Part shown: in pieces, positions 34,172 through 43,666 of the stretch | How the letters are laid out: each line of letters starts with the position of its first letter | Numbering within the stretch: position 1 is the first letter of the stretch | Source: an uncultured Eisenbergiella sp. | Lineage (GTDB): Bacteria > Bacillota > Clostridia > Lachnospirales > Lachnospiraceae | DNA length: 46,893 nt | Direction of reading: 5' to 3' | Assembly: GCA_947626995.1 (NCBI GenBank) | Contig: CANQUI010000012.1 | Location: 1 to 46,893, forward strand | The notes under the pieces: generated by a model | What the model saw: only the letters and a program-made list of their open reading frames with translations | Told to the model about the DNA's origin: nothing | Databases searched by the model: none | Program-made: the position numbers and the translations under genes

Positions 34172-36148
34172 TTATCGTAGGGTGGCGGTATCGTAGCGGA
34201 CGCCGGTCCGAACACCGTACTCTTTTTCCAGGTAGTAGGAAATCCTCTTTTGCGCGTAAACGGAATTGATCAGATCGCAGTTGACCAAAAGGATCAAAAA
34301 CTGGTTGTCGCTGTAGCGCGTAAAGCAGTCGCTTTTGCGCAGATTCCTGCGGATCGCCGACTCCAGCTTATCGCTCAAAGTCTTTAATTTCCGCGGCGAC
34401 AGCGGAACGCCCTTCTTTTCATCCAGCATCGTACAAAGCAGCAGCGTCGCCTGTCCCTCATCCTCTCTGGTATTCCGGATCATGTGGATGCAGATCCCTT
34501 CGAAATTGGGATAGGAACAATAGTAGGTCCCGTGGATGTTCTGCGCGGTCTGACTCAGCTCCGTCTGGATATCCTCGATCTTGCCGGAGGCGTTGCGCAC
34601 CCGGTCCCGGAGCATACTGTGGCGCTCTTTGAGTTCGTCGCTTAAGTCATTGTGCATTTTGTCCGTATAATAGTCCGACGTCTTCTGGTAGAACAGCTGG
34701 GCCTCCTGGAACCGTTCCAGCGCGATCAGACAGTCCAGACATTCCAGTTCCCACTCCTCATGCGGATAGATCTGCTGGGCGTTCATGCAAAGCTGAAGCA
34801 TATCCTCGTACCGGCCTTCCTGTTTCAGGATGGTGCACAGTTCCCGCAGCGCCTTATAGTACCGCTCTTTGTAGGAACGGCGCTCCTCTCCCGCCCAGCT
34901 GTCCGCCGGCAGGCGCTGTAAAAACTCGCCCCGGTAGACGGAACAGGCGTCCATCAGATAGCGGAGCTTTTGTTTGGTCTCCCGCTCCGATTCCGCCAGC
35001 TCCAGCGATTTGCAGAAGCGTCCCGTGTCCGTATCCAGTATGAGTTCGCTGTTCCAGTAATAATAGCTTTTCTTGATCACGATATAAGAAGCGGGCGGCA
35101 GGTCCGATTCCTCCAGCATTTTGCGGAGCCGGAACACCGTCTGTTTCATATTGTTGGTCTTATCGGTGACCTTCCCCTTGCCGTACAAAGCCTCCTGGAG
35201 CTTTTCCCGGATCACGCCCTCCTGCCCGGCGTGTAACAGCATCTCCAAAAGCTGCATCGGCTTACTGGAAGTGCTGTTATCCAAAGTGATTTCTTTTCCG
35301 TTCAGGGTGAGCCTGAAATTTCCAAAAAACGTGGCGGTAAGCCCTGCTCTGTGTTCCACCCGGTTGAGCTTGCGGATGATCTGCCATACGCCTTTATCCT
35401 TCCAGGAGGGACAGACGTATCTGGCCGCTTCCTTCACATCCCGGTGCGCGTTCTCTACCGCGTAGCTTTCCGACGCCGCCTGCATCAGGCCGATGTCATT
35501 GGCATCGTCGCCAAAGGCCATGGTCTCGGATTTGGTAATCCCGTAAAGGGACTGCACCGCCTGCAGGGCGCTTCCCTTGTCCACGGACAGATCCATGAAA
35601 TCCACCCACTCGTCTCCCGCCATACAGGCTTTCAGCCGGTTTTTCCAGGCGGGGATCAGCTTGGACTCTCCCAGCTCCCGGATGCTTCCCGGATGGTAAA
35701 GGGAAATCTTCAGCATCGGCCCCTTTTCCTTGAGCACGTCTTCCACAATCCGATAATTATTATGATACCCATTGGAGATCAGATTGATAAACTGCGGATT
35801 TTTGGTCTCCAAAAGACTTCCCTCAGGCGTGGAAACAAGAATTTCGCAGCCGGGGATCTGCCTTAACTGCGCGATGAGTTCCTCTGCGTAATCCCGTCTC
35901 ATCTGCGTCATGGCAATGTCCCTGCCCCGGTAACGGACGTGGGCCCCGTTTTCCGCTATGTAAAGGATCCGGTCCTCTACCCCTTTAAACACATAAGCCA
36001 TACTGGCGCACTGCCGCCCGCTGGCACAGGCAAAGAGCACTCCTCCGCCGGTGAGACGCTCAATCTCCCCCAAAATCTCCGGATATAATTCTGAGGTGGA
36101 GTTTTGAATCAACGTTCCGTCGATGTCCGTTACAATCAGTTTGATCAT
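34172..36148 (-). CDS. HAD phosphatase fused to winged helix, BTAD and degenerate GGDEF-like domains
   Basis: 658 residues. (1) 1-262: HAD-IIB phosphatase with DIDGT (8-12), ASGR (42-45), DKGSAL (Lys191) and FGDDANDIGLM (212-222), all catalytic residues present. (2) About 272-370: OmpR/PhoB-type winged helix, starting FFGNFRLTLNGKEI and including NNMKQTVFRLRKML. (3) About 375-520: tetratricopeptide-like BTAD region (YRGEFLQRL...ERYYKALRELCTIL). (4) About 545-650: GGDEF-like fold with the active loop replaced by S-D-N-Q-F (613-617), so no cyclase activity is expected. Frame is continuous and the start has AAGGAGATTGGT. Probably a DNA-binding regulator whose activity is tied to a small phosphorylated metabolite; this is inference. 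It ends the pheA-ppx-ppk transcript. Confidence 0.88.
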   Translation of the reverse strand: MIKLIVTDIDGTLIQNSTSELYPEILGEIERLTGGGVLFACASGRQCASMAYVFKGVEDRILYIAENGAHVRYRGRDIAMTQMRRDYAEELIAQLRQIPGCEILVSTPEGSLLETKNPQFINLISNGYHNNYRIVEDVLKEKGPMLKISLYHPGSIRELGESKLIPAWKNRLKACMAGDEWVDFMDLSVDKGSALQAVQSLYGITKSETMAFGDDANDIGLMQAASESYAVENAHRDVKEAARYVCPSWKDKGVWQIIRKLNRVEHRAGLTATFFGNFRLTLNGKEITLDNSTSSKPMQLLEMLLHAGQEGVIREKLQEALYGKGKVTDKTNNMKQTVFRLRKMLEESDLPPASYIVIKKSYYYWNSELILDTDTGRFCKSLELAESERETKQKLRYLMDACSVYRGEFLQRLPADSWAGEERRSYKERYYKALRELCTILKQEGRYEDMLQLCMNAQQIYPHEEWELECLDCLIALERFQEAQLFYQKTSDYYTDKMHNDLSDELKERHSMLRDRVRNASGKIEDIQTELSQTAQNIHGTYYCSYPNFEGICIHMIRNTREDEGQATLLLCTMLDEKKGVPLSPRKLKTLSDKLESAIRRNLRKSDCFTRYSDNQFLILLVNCDLINSVYAQKRISYYLEKEYGVRTGVRYDTATLR

Positions 36149-36175
36149 ACCAATCTCCTTATCTTTTTGTAGTTT

Positions 36176-36883
36176 CTATAGGCAAAGAAGCAGTTCCTTT
36201 GGTTTTGCGATGATCATCTGCGCGCCGTGATCGAGAAGCTCCTGTTTTTCCCGAAAACCCCAGAGCACGCCCACCGTCTTTACGCCGGCGGCCCTTCCCG
36301 TATCCATATCCACGCAGCTGTCTCCCACATAAAGGGTTTCCGCTTTGGACGCCTGCAGCCGGTCCAAAATCCGGTATACGCCGTCCGGCGCGGGCTTTGG
36401 CGGCAGCTCATCCGTCTGCCCCCATATCTCATCGAAGGTATCCTGCCCGAACAAAGACGTCACCACCTTTTGGGTATTGAGATGGGGTTTGTTGCTTAAA
36501 ACCGCCGTTTTCACTCCTTTTTCCCGCAATTGGCAAAGCAGCGGCAGGATCCCCTCGTAGGGCGTCACCTGATACATACAGTCTTTCCTGAAATATTGCA
36601 GATAGCGTTCGTACACCTCTTCCAGATGGAGCGGATCGGCCATACAGCCGTCTGCGTCCGGCTGTCCGCGGCTCTTTGTCCCCGGCGAATCGCCCGCCGC
36701 CCGCAGCGCCCGGGCGATCAGCATCCTGGCGCCGTTTCCCACAAAGCGCTTGTACCGTTTGGATTCCTCTCCATAAAAACCGCGAAAGCCAAAATCCGCC
36801 AGCGCCCGGTTTGCACAAAAGGCAATGGACTGCAGCGTATCCGCCAGCGTCCCGTCCAGATCAAATATCACTGCCTTTCTCAC
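36176..36883 (-). CDS. gph: HAD-IA hydrolase, phosphoglycolate phosphatase-like
   Basis: 235 residues. Motifs: DLDGTLADT, L-S-N-K in AVLSNKPH, KPAPDG and YVGDSCVDMDTGRAAG. The helical C1 cap fits the Gph/PGP group, which removes phosphate from 2-phosphoglycolate. The start is GTG with AAAGGAGGATACT before it and overlaps the maf stop as GTGA. An unusual Gly/Asp-rich loop (GDSPGTKSRGQPDADG) occurs in the cap. Exact substrate not certain. Confidence 0.85.
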   Translation of the reverse strand: MRKAVIFDLDGTLADTLQSIAFCANRALADFGFRGFYGEESKRYKRFVGNGARMLIARALRAAGDSPGTKSRGQPDADGCMADPLHLEEVYERYLQYFRKDCMYQVTPYEGILPLLCQLREKGVKTAVLSNKPHLNTQKVVTSLFGQDTFDEIWGQTDELPPKPAPDGVYRILDRLQASKAETLYVGDSCVDMDTGRAAGVKTVGVLWGFREKQELLDHGAQMIIAKPKELLLCL

Positions 36884-37479
36884 AGTATCCTCCTTTGGTG
36901 AAGCTGCTGATACAGTCTGCCCACCGGCAGTCCCACCACATTATGATAATCCCCTTCGATGCTGCGGATAAATGCGGCGCATTTTCCCTGGATCCCATAC
37001 GCCCCCGCCTTATCCATCGGTTCTCCCGTGGCCACATAGGCTTTGATTTCCTCCCTGTCCATGGGATAAAAGGTCACCTTTGTGGTCTCGCAAAACGAAA
37101 AGCTTTGGTTCTCATCATAAAGTACGGTCACGCCGGTATAGACCTGATGGCTGCGTCCCTGCAAAAGGCACAGCATCTTTTCCGCCTGCTCTGCGTCTTT
37201 GGGTTTTCCCAGGATCATCCCGTCGCAGGCGACCACCGTATCCGCCCCGATTACCAGAAGCGGCAAAGAATCCTCATGCCTGTCTTTTCGCAGTCTGTCA
37301 GATACCTCCCGTGCCTTTTGCTCCGACAGCAAAAGCACCAGCGCCCGCGGATCCTTTTCTGTTGTCTTTTCCTCGGTCCGGCTGGGACAGACCTCAAAGG
37401 AAAGGCCGATCTGTTTTAGCAGTTCCTGTCGCCGCGGCGACGCCGAGGCGAGCACGATCCTGTACGCGTTGTCCTTCAT
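36880..37479 (-). CDS. maf: Maf/HAM1-fold nucleotide pyrophosphatase
   Basis: 199 residues, Maf family. Such proteins hydrolyse dTTP/UTP or modified nucleotides and keep the NTP pool clean. Characteristic features: LASASPRRQELL at the N-terminus, VIGADTVVACDGMILGKP and the IEGDYHNVVGLPV segment. The GADTVV Asp is the catalytic residue. It is coupled at both ends: ATGA with ppk upstream, GTGA with gph downstream. Confidence 0.93.
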   Translation of the reverse strand: MKDNAYRIVLASASPRRQELLKQIGLSFEVCPSRTEEKTTEKDPRALVLLLSEQKAREVSDRLRKDRHEDSLPLLVIGADTVVACDGMILGKPKDAEQAEKMLCLLQGRSHQVYTGVTVLYDENQSFSFCETTKVTFYPMDREEIKAYVATGEPMDKAGAYGIQGKCAAFIRSIEGDYHNVVGLPVGRLYQQLHQRRIL

Positions 37480-39635
37480 TCTTCCACATGCGTCTTGGGA
37501 AGAAAACGCCGGGTGTCCCGGACCTGTTCCTGTCGTTTTCCTTCCGCAACGGCCTCCTCACAAAACGCCTCCTGGGCGCAGTACGGCTCCTTTCCCCTCC
37601 GGTCCACCTTTTCATAACTGCCGTCCGGCTGAAGAATGTGGGCCTTCATATTATCCTTCAGCTGTCCCCAAAGGATATGCTTTAACTTCTCCTGCAGCCG
37701 GTGATCCTCCACCGGGAACAGAATCTCCACCCGCCGCTCCAGATTTCTTGGCATCCAGTCGGCGCTGCCGCAATAATACTCCGGTTTTCCGTTGTTTTCG
37801 AAATAAAAGATACGGGCGTGTTCCAGGAAATTGCCCACGATGGATCGAACGGTGATATTTTCGCTGACACCGGGGATCCCCACTTTCAGGCAGCAAATTC
37901 CCCGGACGATCAGCTCGATCTTCACGCCGGCCTGGCTGGCCTGATAAAGCGCGCTGATCACGTCCCGGTCGCACAGGGCGTTCATCTTGGCGATGATATG
38001 CCCGCCTCTGCCCTCCATGGCGTTTTTCCTTTCCCGGTCGATCAGCGACAGGAAACGGTCCTTGAGCCAAAGGGGCGCCAGACTCAGCCGGTTCCAGGAA
38101 CGGGGCTCCGAATAGCCCGACAGCATATTAAATACCGCCGTGGCGTCTTCCCCGATCGCTTCGTTCGCCGTCATCAGCCCGATATCCGTATAAAGTTTGG
38201 CGGTGGCGTCGTTGTAATTACCGGTGCCAAGATGCACATAACGGCGGATCCCTTCTTCCTCCCGGCGCACCACCAGCGTGATCTTGCTGTGGGTCTTTAG
38301 CCCCACCAGACCGTAAATGACGTGACAGCCGGCCTGCTCCAGCTTCCTGGCCCACACGATATTGTTTTCCTCATCAAAACGGGCCTTTAATTCCACCAGA
38401 ACCGAGACCTGCTTGCCGTTGTCCGCGGCCTGGGCCAGCGCGCTTATGATGGGGGAATTGCCGCTGACGCGGTACAGCGTCTGCTTGATGGCCAGCACAT
38501 CGGGATCCTTACTGGCCTGCCGGATGAAATCCACCACCGGCTCAAAGGTCTGATAGGGATGATGCAAAAGAATGTCCCCTTTTCGGATCTTGTCAAACAC
38601 GGATCCCTCCCCTTCCAGTTCCGGAACGGGCTGGGGAATATATTTGGGGGTTTTGAGCGCTTCAAAGCCTTCCAGCGAATACACCTTCATCAAAAAAGTC
38701 AGATCCAGAGGGCCGTCCGAAAAGAAGAGATCCCCGTCTTCTACGCCCAGCTCCTTTTTTAACAGACGGACCAGCCGTTTATCCGCTCCGTCCTCCAGTT
38801 CCAGACGGATCGTCCGTCCCCAGCTTCTTTTTTTGATCTGCTTTTCGATCTCTTTGAGCAGGTCCTCCACCTCGTCCTCGTCGATGGCAAGATCCGCGTT
38901 GCGGGTGATCCGGAACGGGTGGGCGCACAGCACGTCATAATTGAGGAAAAGCTTGCTGATATTGCGTTCGATGATCTCCTCCAGCAAAATGACCGTCACG
39001 CTGCCGTCCGTTTTTTTATCCGCTCCGGGGATCGGCACCACTCTGGGCAGCACGGAAGGGACCTGTACGGTGGCAAAATCCAGTTCTTCCTTTCCCTTCT
39101 TGCCCGTCTTTTTTTCTTTTTTCGCCAGCAGGGCGCCGATGTTTAACGAACGGTTTCGGATCAGCGGGAAGGGCCGCGAGGAATCCACCGCCATCGGCGT
39201 CAGCACCGGATAGACCGTTTCCGCAAAAAATTCGTCCACATACCGTCCCTGCTCTTCGGTCAGATCCTCATGATGCTGGGTGAAGATCAGGCCGTTTGCC
39301 TTCAGCTGCGGCAGGAGCATCCGGTTATAGGTGGAATACTGCAGCGACGCAAACGCGTGCAGCTCTCCCGAGAGCATGGCGAGCTGTTCCTTGGGGGAAA
39401 GCCCCGCAATGTCCTTCTTTGTATACTTGGCGTTCACCATATCCACCAGGGAACCGATGCGCACCATGAAAAATTCATCCAGATTGGACGCGGTGATGCT
39501 CAGGAATTTCAGCCGTTCAAACAACGGAATCTGCTTATCCCTGCTTTCCGAAAGCACCCGCTTGTTAAAAAGCAGCCAGCTCTGCTCCCGGTTCGTATAA
39601 AATGCCGGATCCAAAAATCCCTTATTTTCCGCCAT
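37476..39635 (-). CDS. ppk: Polyphosphate kinase 1
   Basis: 719 residues, full-length PPK1. It makes inorganic polyphosphate from ATP reversibly. N-terminal helical domain with ASNLDEFFMVRIGSL, head domain, then two phospholipase D-like catalytic domains. The autophosphorylated histidine is His449 in KTHSK, the second conserved histidine His606 in LEHARIFYFENN. It directly follows ppx (23 nt), so synthesis and breakdown enzymes are co-expressed. The start has GGAGGAGGGGGAAGAAC upstream. Confidence 0.97.
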   Translation of the reverse strand: MAENKGFLDPAFYTNREQSWLLFNKRVLSESRDKQIPLFERLKFLSITASNLDEFFMVRIGSLVDMVNAKYTKKDIAGLSPKEQLAMLSGELHAFASLQYSTYNRMLLPQLKANGLIFTQHHEDLTEEQGRYVDEFFAETVYPVLTPMAVDSSRPFPLIRNRSLNIGALLAKKEKKTGKKGKEELDFATVQVPSVLPRVVPIPGADKKTDGSVTVILLEEIIERNISKLFLNYDVLCAHPFRITRNADLAIDEDEVEDLLKEIEKQIKKRSWGRTIRLELEDGADKRLVRLLKKELGVEDGDLFFSDGPLDLTFLMKVYSLEGFEALKTPKYIPQPVPELEGEGSVFDKIRKGDILLHHPYQTFEPVVDFIRQASKDPDVLAIKQTLYRVSGNSPIISALAQAADNGKQVSVLVELKARFDEENNIVWARKLEQAGCHVIYGLVGLKTHSKITLVVRREEEGIRRYVHLGTGNYNDATAKLYTDIGLMTANEAIGEDATAVFNMLSGYSEPRSWNRLSLAPLWLKDRFLSLIDRERKNAMEGRGGHIIAKMNALCDRDVISALYQASQAGVKIELIVRGICCLKVGIPGVSENITVRSIVGNFLEHARIFYFENNGKPEYYCGSADWMPRNLERRVEILFPVEDHRLQEKLKHILWGQLKDNMKAHILQPDGSYEKVDRRGKEPYCAQEAFCEEAVAEGKRQEQVRDTRRFLPKTHVEE

Positions 39636-39658
39636 GTTCTTCCCCCTCCTCCGTCTTT

Positions 39659-41197
39659 TTACAGGATCCGTTTCTGCCGGATCACGGGCCGTACGCTGTA
39701 TACCTCTTCAAAAAAGTCCGCCCGCCTGGTGAACAGTCCTTTTTCCAGCGTGATATCCTCCACCGTATCCACGGACAGGATCAGCTCATCCTCTTTTAAG
39801 GTCGCCCGCACATCCTTGCATTTTTGCTTATGGCTGCGGTCCAAAGCATTGGAGATCTGTAAAATGGCCGTCAGCTTCGCCACCGTCAGAAACTCCTCCC
39901 GTTCCATGCTGCCTCCCTCGGCGCTTTCCATCTCGTAATCAAATTCCAGATGATTGTATTTGACCACATTGGCCACGATCTCCCGTTCCCGGTGGGAAAG
40001 GCCGATGATCTCCGTTCCCATGATGATGGCGTAGGAGCACTCCGCCAGATTCATCATACTGATATATTTGCCGCAGTCATGCAACAGCGTGGCGATACGC
40101 AAAAGCAGCCGCTCCCGCTTGCCCAGCCCGTGAATCTTCCTGGTGCTGTCAAAGATGGTCAGGGCAATCTGTTCCAAAGTCTCCGCCCTGCGCTTGCTGC
40201 CCATATACCGCTTACTGATCCCTCTGGCGCAGGTGATGATATCCTGTTCAAAATCGTGCACCGGCGTGATCAGACGATGCTTTTCCGCGTATTCGTAGGC
40301 AATGCCGTCGCACAGTGTCACCCCCGGCGCCCAGATAAATTTTGCCTCGCAAAGCAGGGCCATCTGCCTGACGATGGCGGAGGAAATGCGCAAAAGCGGC
40401 GCGTTCTCTTCCGGCAGGTCAAAGCGTCCGGCGATTTCCTCGTCGGTGTGGGCGTTGATAAAATCCAGAAAGGAATAAAAGGACGCGCAGTCAATATAGG
40501 CTCCCGTCTGGGAGGAGGACAGCTTCCGGCGGATCAGCGCCGCCATGTAATCATCCACCACAATGATATTTTCGATCTGACGATCCTTTAAATACATCTT
40601 CCGAAAGACGGCAAACTGGGTGGACAAAATCTCCTCCAAAAGCTGCGGGTGCCGGGAGGGCCTTACGTTGAGCCGATGCAGCATTTCCTGCAGGCGCAGC
40701 ACGCCCAGCCGCAGGTTGCAGGTGGCGGACAGCTTATCCTTGTCAAAGAGAGAACACTGGATACTTCCCCCGCCGATATCCAGTACCACCGTCCCCTTCT
40801 CGATCACCTTTTCAAACCCCTCTCCCTTTAGGGCGATGGATTTGTAATCGAGAAAACGCTGTTCGGAATTTCCCAAAACCTCGATCTTCACACCGGTGCG
40901 CTGCGCGATCTGGTCCAGCACAATATCCGTATTGCGGATCTCCCGGATGGCGCTGGTGCCGTAGGCTTTGTACTCGTCCGCCTTGTATCCTTTCATAATG
41001 GTCATAAATTCCCGCAGGACCTGACAGAGTTCCTCCAGCTTATCATGCCCGAGCTTTCCCGTCATATAGGTGTCGCTGCCCAGATCCAGACGGTTGTTCA
41101 CACAGTCCACCTCGCGGATGCCCGTGGATCTGGACATGGTAAAGATTTTCAGCGTCTGTTCATAGGATCCCACATCAATCGCGGCAAATGTCTTCAT
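39659..41197 (-). CDS. ppx: Exopolyphosphatase / GppA-type phosphatase with C-terminal HD domain
   Basis: 512 residues. The Ppx/GppA actin-like fold occupies about 1-300: AAIDVGSYEQTLKIF (phosphate loop), GTSAIREIRN, VLDIGGGSIQCSLF. The C-terminal part is an HD-type domain with TLLHDCGKYISM, as in longer Ppx proteins. Such enzymes degrade polyphosphate and, in some bacteria, pppGpp. The first motif has SYEQ where most have SNS, so substrate preference may differ. AGGGGAAACAAG precedes the ATG; 22 nt separate it from the DUF815 gene. Confidence 0.93.
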   Translation of the reverse strand: MKTFAAIDVGSYEQTLKIFTMSRSTGIREVDCVNNRLDLGSDTYMTGKLGHDKLEELCQVLREFMTIMKGYKADEYKAYGTSAIREIRNTDIVLDQIAQRTGVKIEVLGNSEQRFLDYKSIALKGEGFEKVIEKGTVVLDIGGGSIQCSLFDKDKLSATCNLRLGVLRLQEMLHRLNVRPSRHPQLLEEILSTQFAVFRKMYLKDRQIENIIVVDDYMAALIRRKLSSSQTGAYIDCASFYSFLDFINAHTDEEIAGRFDLPEENAPLLRISSAIVRQMALLCEAKFIWAPGVTLCDGIAYEYAEKHRLITPVHDFEQDIITCARGISKRYMGSKRRAETLEQIALTIFDSTRKIHGLGKRERLLLRIATLLHDCGKYISMMNLAECSYAIIMGTEIIGLSHREREIVANVVKYNHLEFDYEMESAEGGSMEREEFLTVAKLTAILQISNALDRSHKQKCKDVRATLKEDELILSVDTVEDITLEKGLFTRRADFFEEVYSVRPVIRQKRIL

Positions 41198-41219
41198 CTT
41201 GTTTCCCCTCTGTTTTTGT

Positions 41220-42506
41220 CTATTTGCCCATCAGATAATCAATAAACTGCTGCGCCGTCCGGCCGGAAAGCCCGCCGTGGGACAACTCCCACTGATTGGC
41301 CTTTTGCAAAAGCTCCTCCCTGGAAATCGTCAGGCCGCTTCTGTCCGCCAGCCCCTCCACGATCTCATTAAACTGCCTCTTGTCCGGCGAACCGAAATAG
41401 ATGGTGACGCCAAACCGGGAAGAAAGGGAAAGCTTTTCCTGTACGGTATCTCGGCTGTGCAGATCCTCGTCCCGTTCCTGCTTATCCCGGAAGTTTTCCC
41501 GGATCAGGTGCCGCCTGTTGGACGTGGCGTAAATCAGCACATTTTGCGGCTTTTTCTCCAGGCCCCCCTCGATCACCGCCTTCAGATACTTATACTCCAC
41601 TTCGAACTCTTCAAAGCTCAGATCGTCCATATAGATGATGAACCGATAGTTGCGGTTTTTGATCTGGGCGATTACGTCGTTTAAATACGGGAACTGATGC
41701 TTGTAAATCTCAATGATGCGAAGCCCCCTGTCGTAATACTCGTTGGCGATGGCCTTAATACAGGAGGATTTTCCGGTTCCGGCGTCTCCGTAAAGCAGAC
41801 AATTGTTCGCCTTCTTTCCGTTTACAAACGCCTCCGTGTTCTCCGTCAGTTTCTGCTTTTGGATCTCATAACCGATCAGATCCGACAGCTTCACATGGGT
41901 GATGTTGGGGATCGGCTCGATTTGAACGGAGCCGTCCTTTTGCGCCACCCGAAAGGCTTTGTGCAGCCCGAATTTCCCGACGCCGTATTCCCGGTAAAAC
42001 TCGGTCAGCGTCCGCTTCATCTCCTCCGCGTCCCTGGCGCAGGCAAGTCTGGCGGCCAGGGTGCAGATCCGGTCCCGGACGCGGGTATTATATACCTTAC
42101 TCTCCTCCCGGCTGCTCTCATAATGCAGCACCATTTCAAAATCCGCAACGTCAAACCACCGGGCCAAACCCGCCAGATCGTAATCGTAAAACGTCTTAAA
42201 CAGGCGCATATCATGGAGCGCGGCCTGATTGACCGTCCCTTGTACGCTTCCCCGAATCTCGCAGGAACGGCTGTAGCTGTTTTCGCTGTTTACCAGCAAA
42301 TGCGCCAGATAACAATGCCACAGATTGCCGGAAAAGCCATACTGTCCCGCCATTTCCAAAAGTCCGTGCATACAGTCGTATAACAGCGCCGTGTTTTCCG
42401 GCGTCCGGTCATTTGCCCCCCTGCAATGCTCCATGAGATAGACCATTTGATGCAATAACGTATTTTCCTGCCGGTCCCGGTAGAGGATCAGAGCCTTTTC
42501 GTTCAT
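41220..42506 (-). CDS. DUF815 AAA+-like ATP-binding protein
   Basis: 428 residues, no membrane segments. The N-terminal 190 residues are helical and hydrophilic. Then comes an AAA core: Walker A GDAGTGKSS (240-248), Walker B FIIYMDDLSFEE, sensor I YATSNRRHL, and an arginine-finger-like RFGVTIYF segment. This domain order (helical N-region plus AAA core) matches DUF815. Function unknown. It lies 16 nt after pheA and 22 nt before ppx, always in the same direction, so it belongs to the polyphosphate operon here. Confidence 0.88.
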   Translation of the reverse strand: MNEKALILYRDRQENTLLHQMVYLMEHCRGANDRTPENTALLYDCMHGLLEMAGQYGFSGNLWHCYLAHLLVNSENSYSRSCEIRGSVQGTVNQAALHDMRLFKTFYDYDLAGLARWFDVADFEMVLHYESSREESKVYNTRVRDRICTLAARLACARDAEEMKRTLTEFYREYGVGKFGLHKAFRVAQKDGSVQIEPIPNITHVKLSDLIGYEIQKQKLTENTEAFVNGKKANNCLLYGDAGTGKSSCIKAIANEYYDRGLRIIEIYKHQFPYLNDVIAQIKNRNYRFIIYMDDLSFEEFEVEYKYLKAVIEGGLEKKPQNVLIYATSNRRHLIRENFRDKQERDEDLHSRDTVQEKLSLSSRFGVTIYFGSPDKRQFNEIVEGLADRSGLTISREELLQKANQWELSHGGLSGRTAQQFIDYLMGK

Positions 42507-42522
42507 CCCATTCTCCCTTTGT

Positions 42523-43647
42523 TCAGTAATTTCCCAGTATTTTCATATTGGAAGCTTCTTCCCGCAGACCGCGCAGCGCGTTTTTTACTCCGCCGTCGGC
42601 CAGGTTTCCTTCAAAATCCACAAAAAAGCGGTATTCCCAGGCCCGTCCCTCGATGGGACGGCTTTCGATCTTTGTCATATTCAGATTGTTATAAATGAAG
42701 TGGGACAGCATGTGGTACAAGGAACCGCTCTCATGCCGCACCTCAAAGCAGATGCTTACCTTCCTGGCATCCTCCTTAAAAATTTTCTGATTGGTCACAA
42801 TGATAAAGCGCGTGGAATTGGAGGATACGTTATTGACGCCCTTTTCCAGCACCTGCAGGCCGTAGACCTGACCCGCGTATTCGCTGGCGATGGCCGCCTG
42901 ATCCGTCCGGCCGTCCTCCGCCACCCGGCGCGCCGCGAAGGCGTTGTTGGGCATGGAAACCTGCTGCCAGTTATAATTGCTCAGATAACGGGAGCTTTGC
43001 ATCAGCGACTGGGGATGGGAATAGACGGTCTGGATCTGAGAGACACTGGCGCCCGGCAGTCCCAAAAGGCAGTGCTCGATCCGGATGATCTGCTCTCCTA
43101 CGATGTAATTTTCAAACTCCACCAGCAGATCGTAGATTTCGCTCACAATGCCCGCCGTGGAATTTTCAATTGGAAGCACCGCAAAGTCCGCGCTGCCCTC
43201 ATCAATGGCGCTCATGGCGTCCCGGAAGGTATCCACATGGACGCTGTCGATGTGCTCGCCGAAATACCGCACCATGGCCGCCTGGGAGTAGGCGCCCTCC
43301 GCGCCCTGAAACACCACCCGGACCTTTTTGGTATCCAGTTCTTTCACCGCGATAAAGGGAAGCCTTCCCACCTGCCCTTTTTGGGAAAGCAGCTGATACT
43401 GCAGCTTCCGGCTCATGGACATGATCTGCTCATACAGCTCCGTAATCCCGTGACGGTTAAAATCGGTATGCGCCATGGAGCGGACACCGGCGAGCTTTGC
43501 TTCCTCCCTCGCCTTATCGAATACCTTTTTGCCGTTCTCGATTTTGTATTCCGCTACCTGTTCGCAGATCTCCATTCTTTTTTCATACAGGTCGACAATC
43601 TGCCTGTCTATGTCGTCGATCTGTGTCCTGAGCTTCTCTAAGTCCAT
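42523..43647 (-). CDS. pheA: Bifunctional chorismate mutase / prephenate dehydratase
   Basis: 374 residues, the phenylalanine branch enzyme. An N-terminal AroQ-type chorismate mutase (1-85; LRTQIDDIDRQIVDLYEKRM, ERMEIC region) is followed by prephenate dehydratase (about 105-285; FQGAEGAYSQAA, PIENSTAGIV, HPQSLMQS, STRFIIV) and a C-terminal ACT domain (about 295-374; SLYHMLSHF, KIESRPIEG) that gives feedback inhibition by Phe. ATG 43647 follows AAAGGGGAAAAAG; the long in-frame upstream extension crosses the promoter and is rejected. The leader has a CCGGAT/ATCCGG hairpin (43667-43683) and no leader peptide with Phe codons. Confidence 0.95.
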   Translation of the reverse strand: MDLEKLRTQIDDIDRQIVDLYEKRMEICEQVAEYKIENGKKVFDKAREEAKLAGVRSMAHTDFNRHGITELYEQIMSMSRKLQYQLLSQKGQVGRLPFIAVKELDTKKVRVVFQGAEGAYSQAAMVRYFGEHIDSVHVDTFRDAMSAIDEGSADFAVLPIENSTAGIVSEIYDLLVEFENYIVGEQIIRIEHCLLGLPGASVSQIQTVYSHPQSLMQSSRYLSNYNWQQVSMPNNAFAARRVAEDGRTDQAAIASEYAGQVYGLQVLEKGVNNVSSNSTRFIIVTNQKIFKEDARKVSICFEVRHESGSLYHMLSHFIYNNLNMTKIESRPIEGRAWEYRFFVDFEGNLADGGVKNALRGLREEASNMKILGNY

Positions 43648-43666
43648 CTTTTTCCCCTTTGTCATC

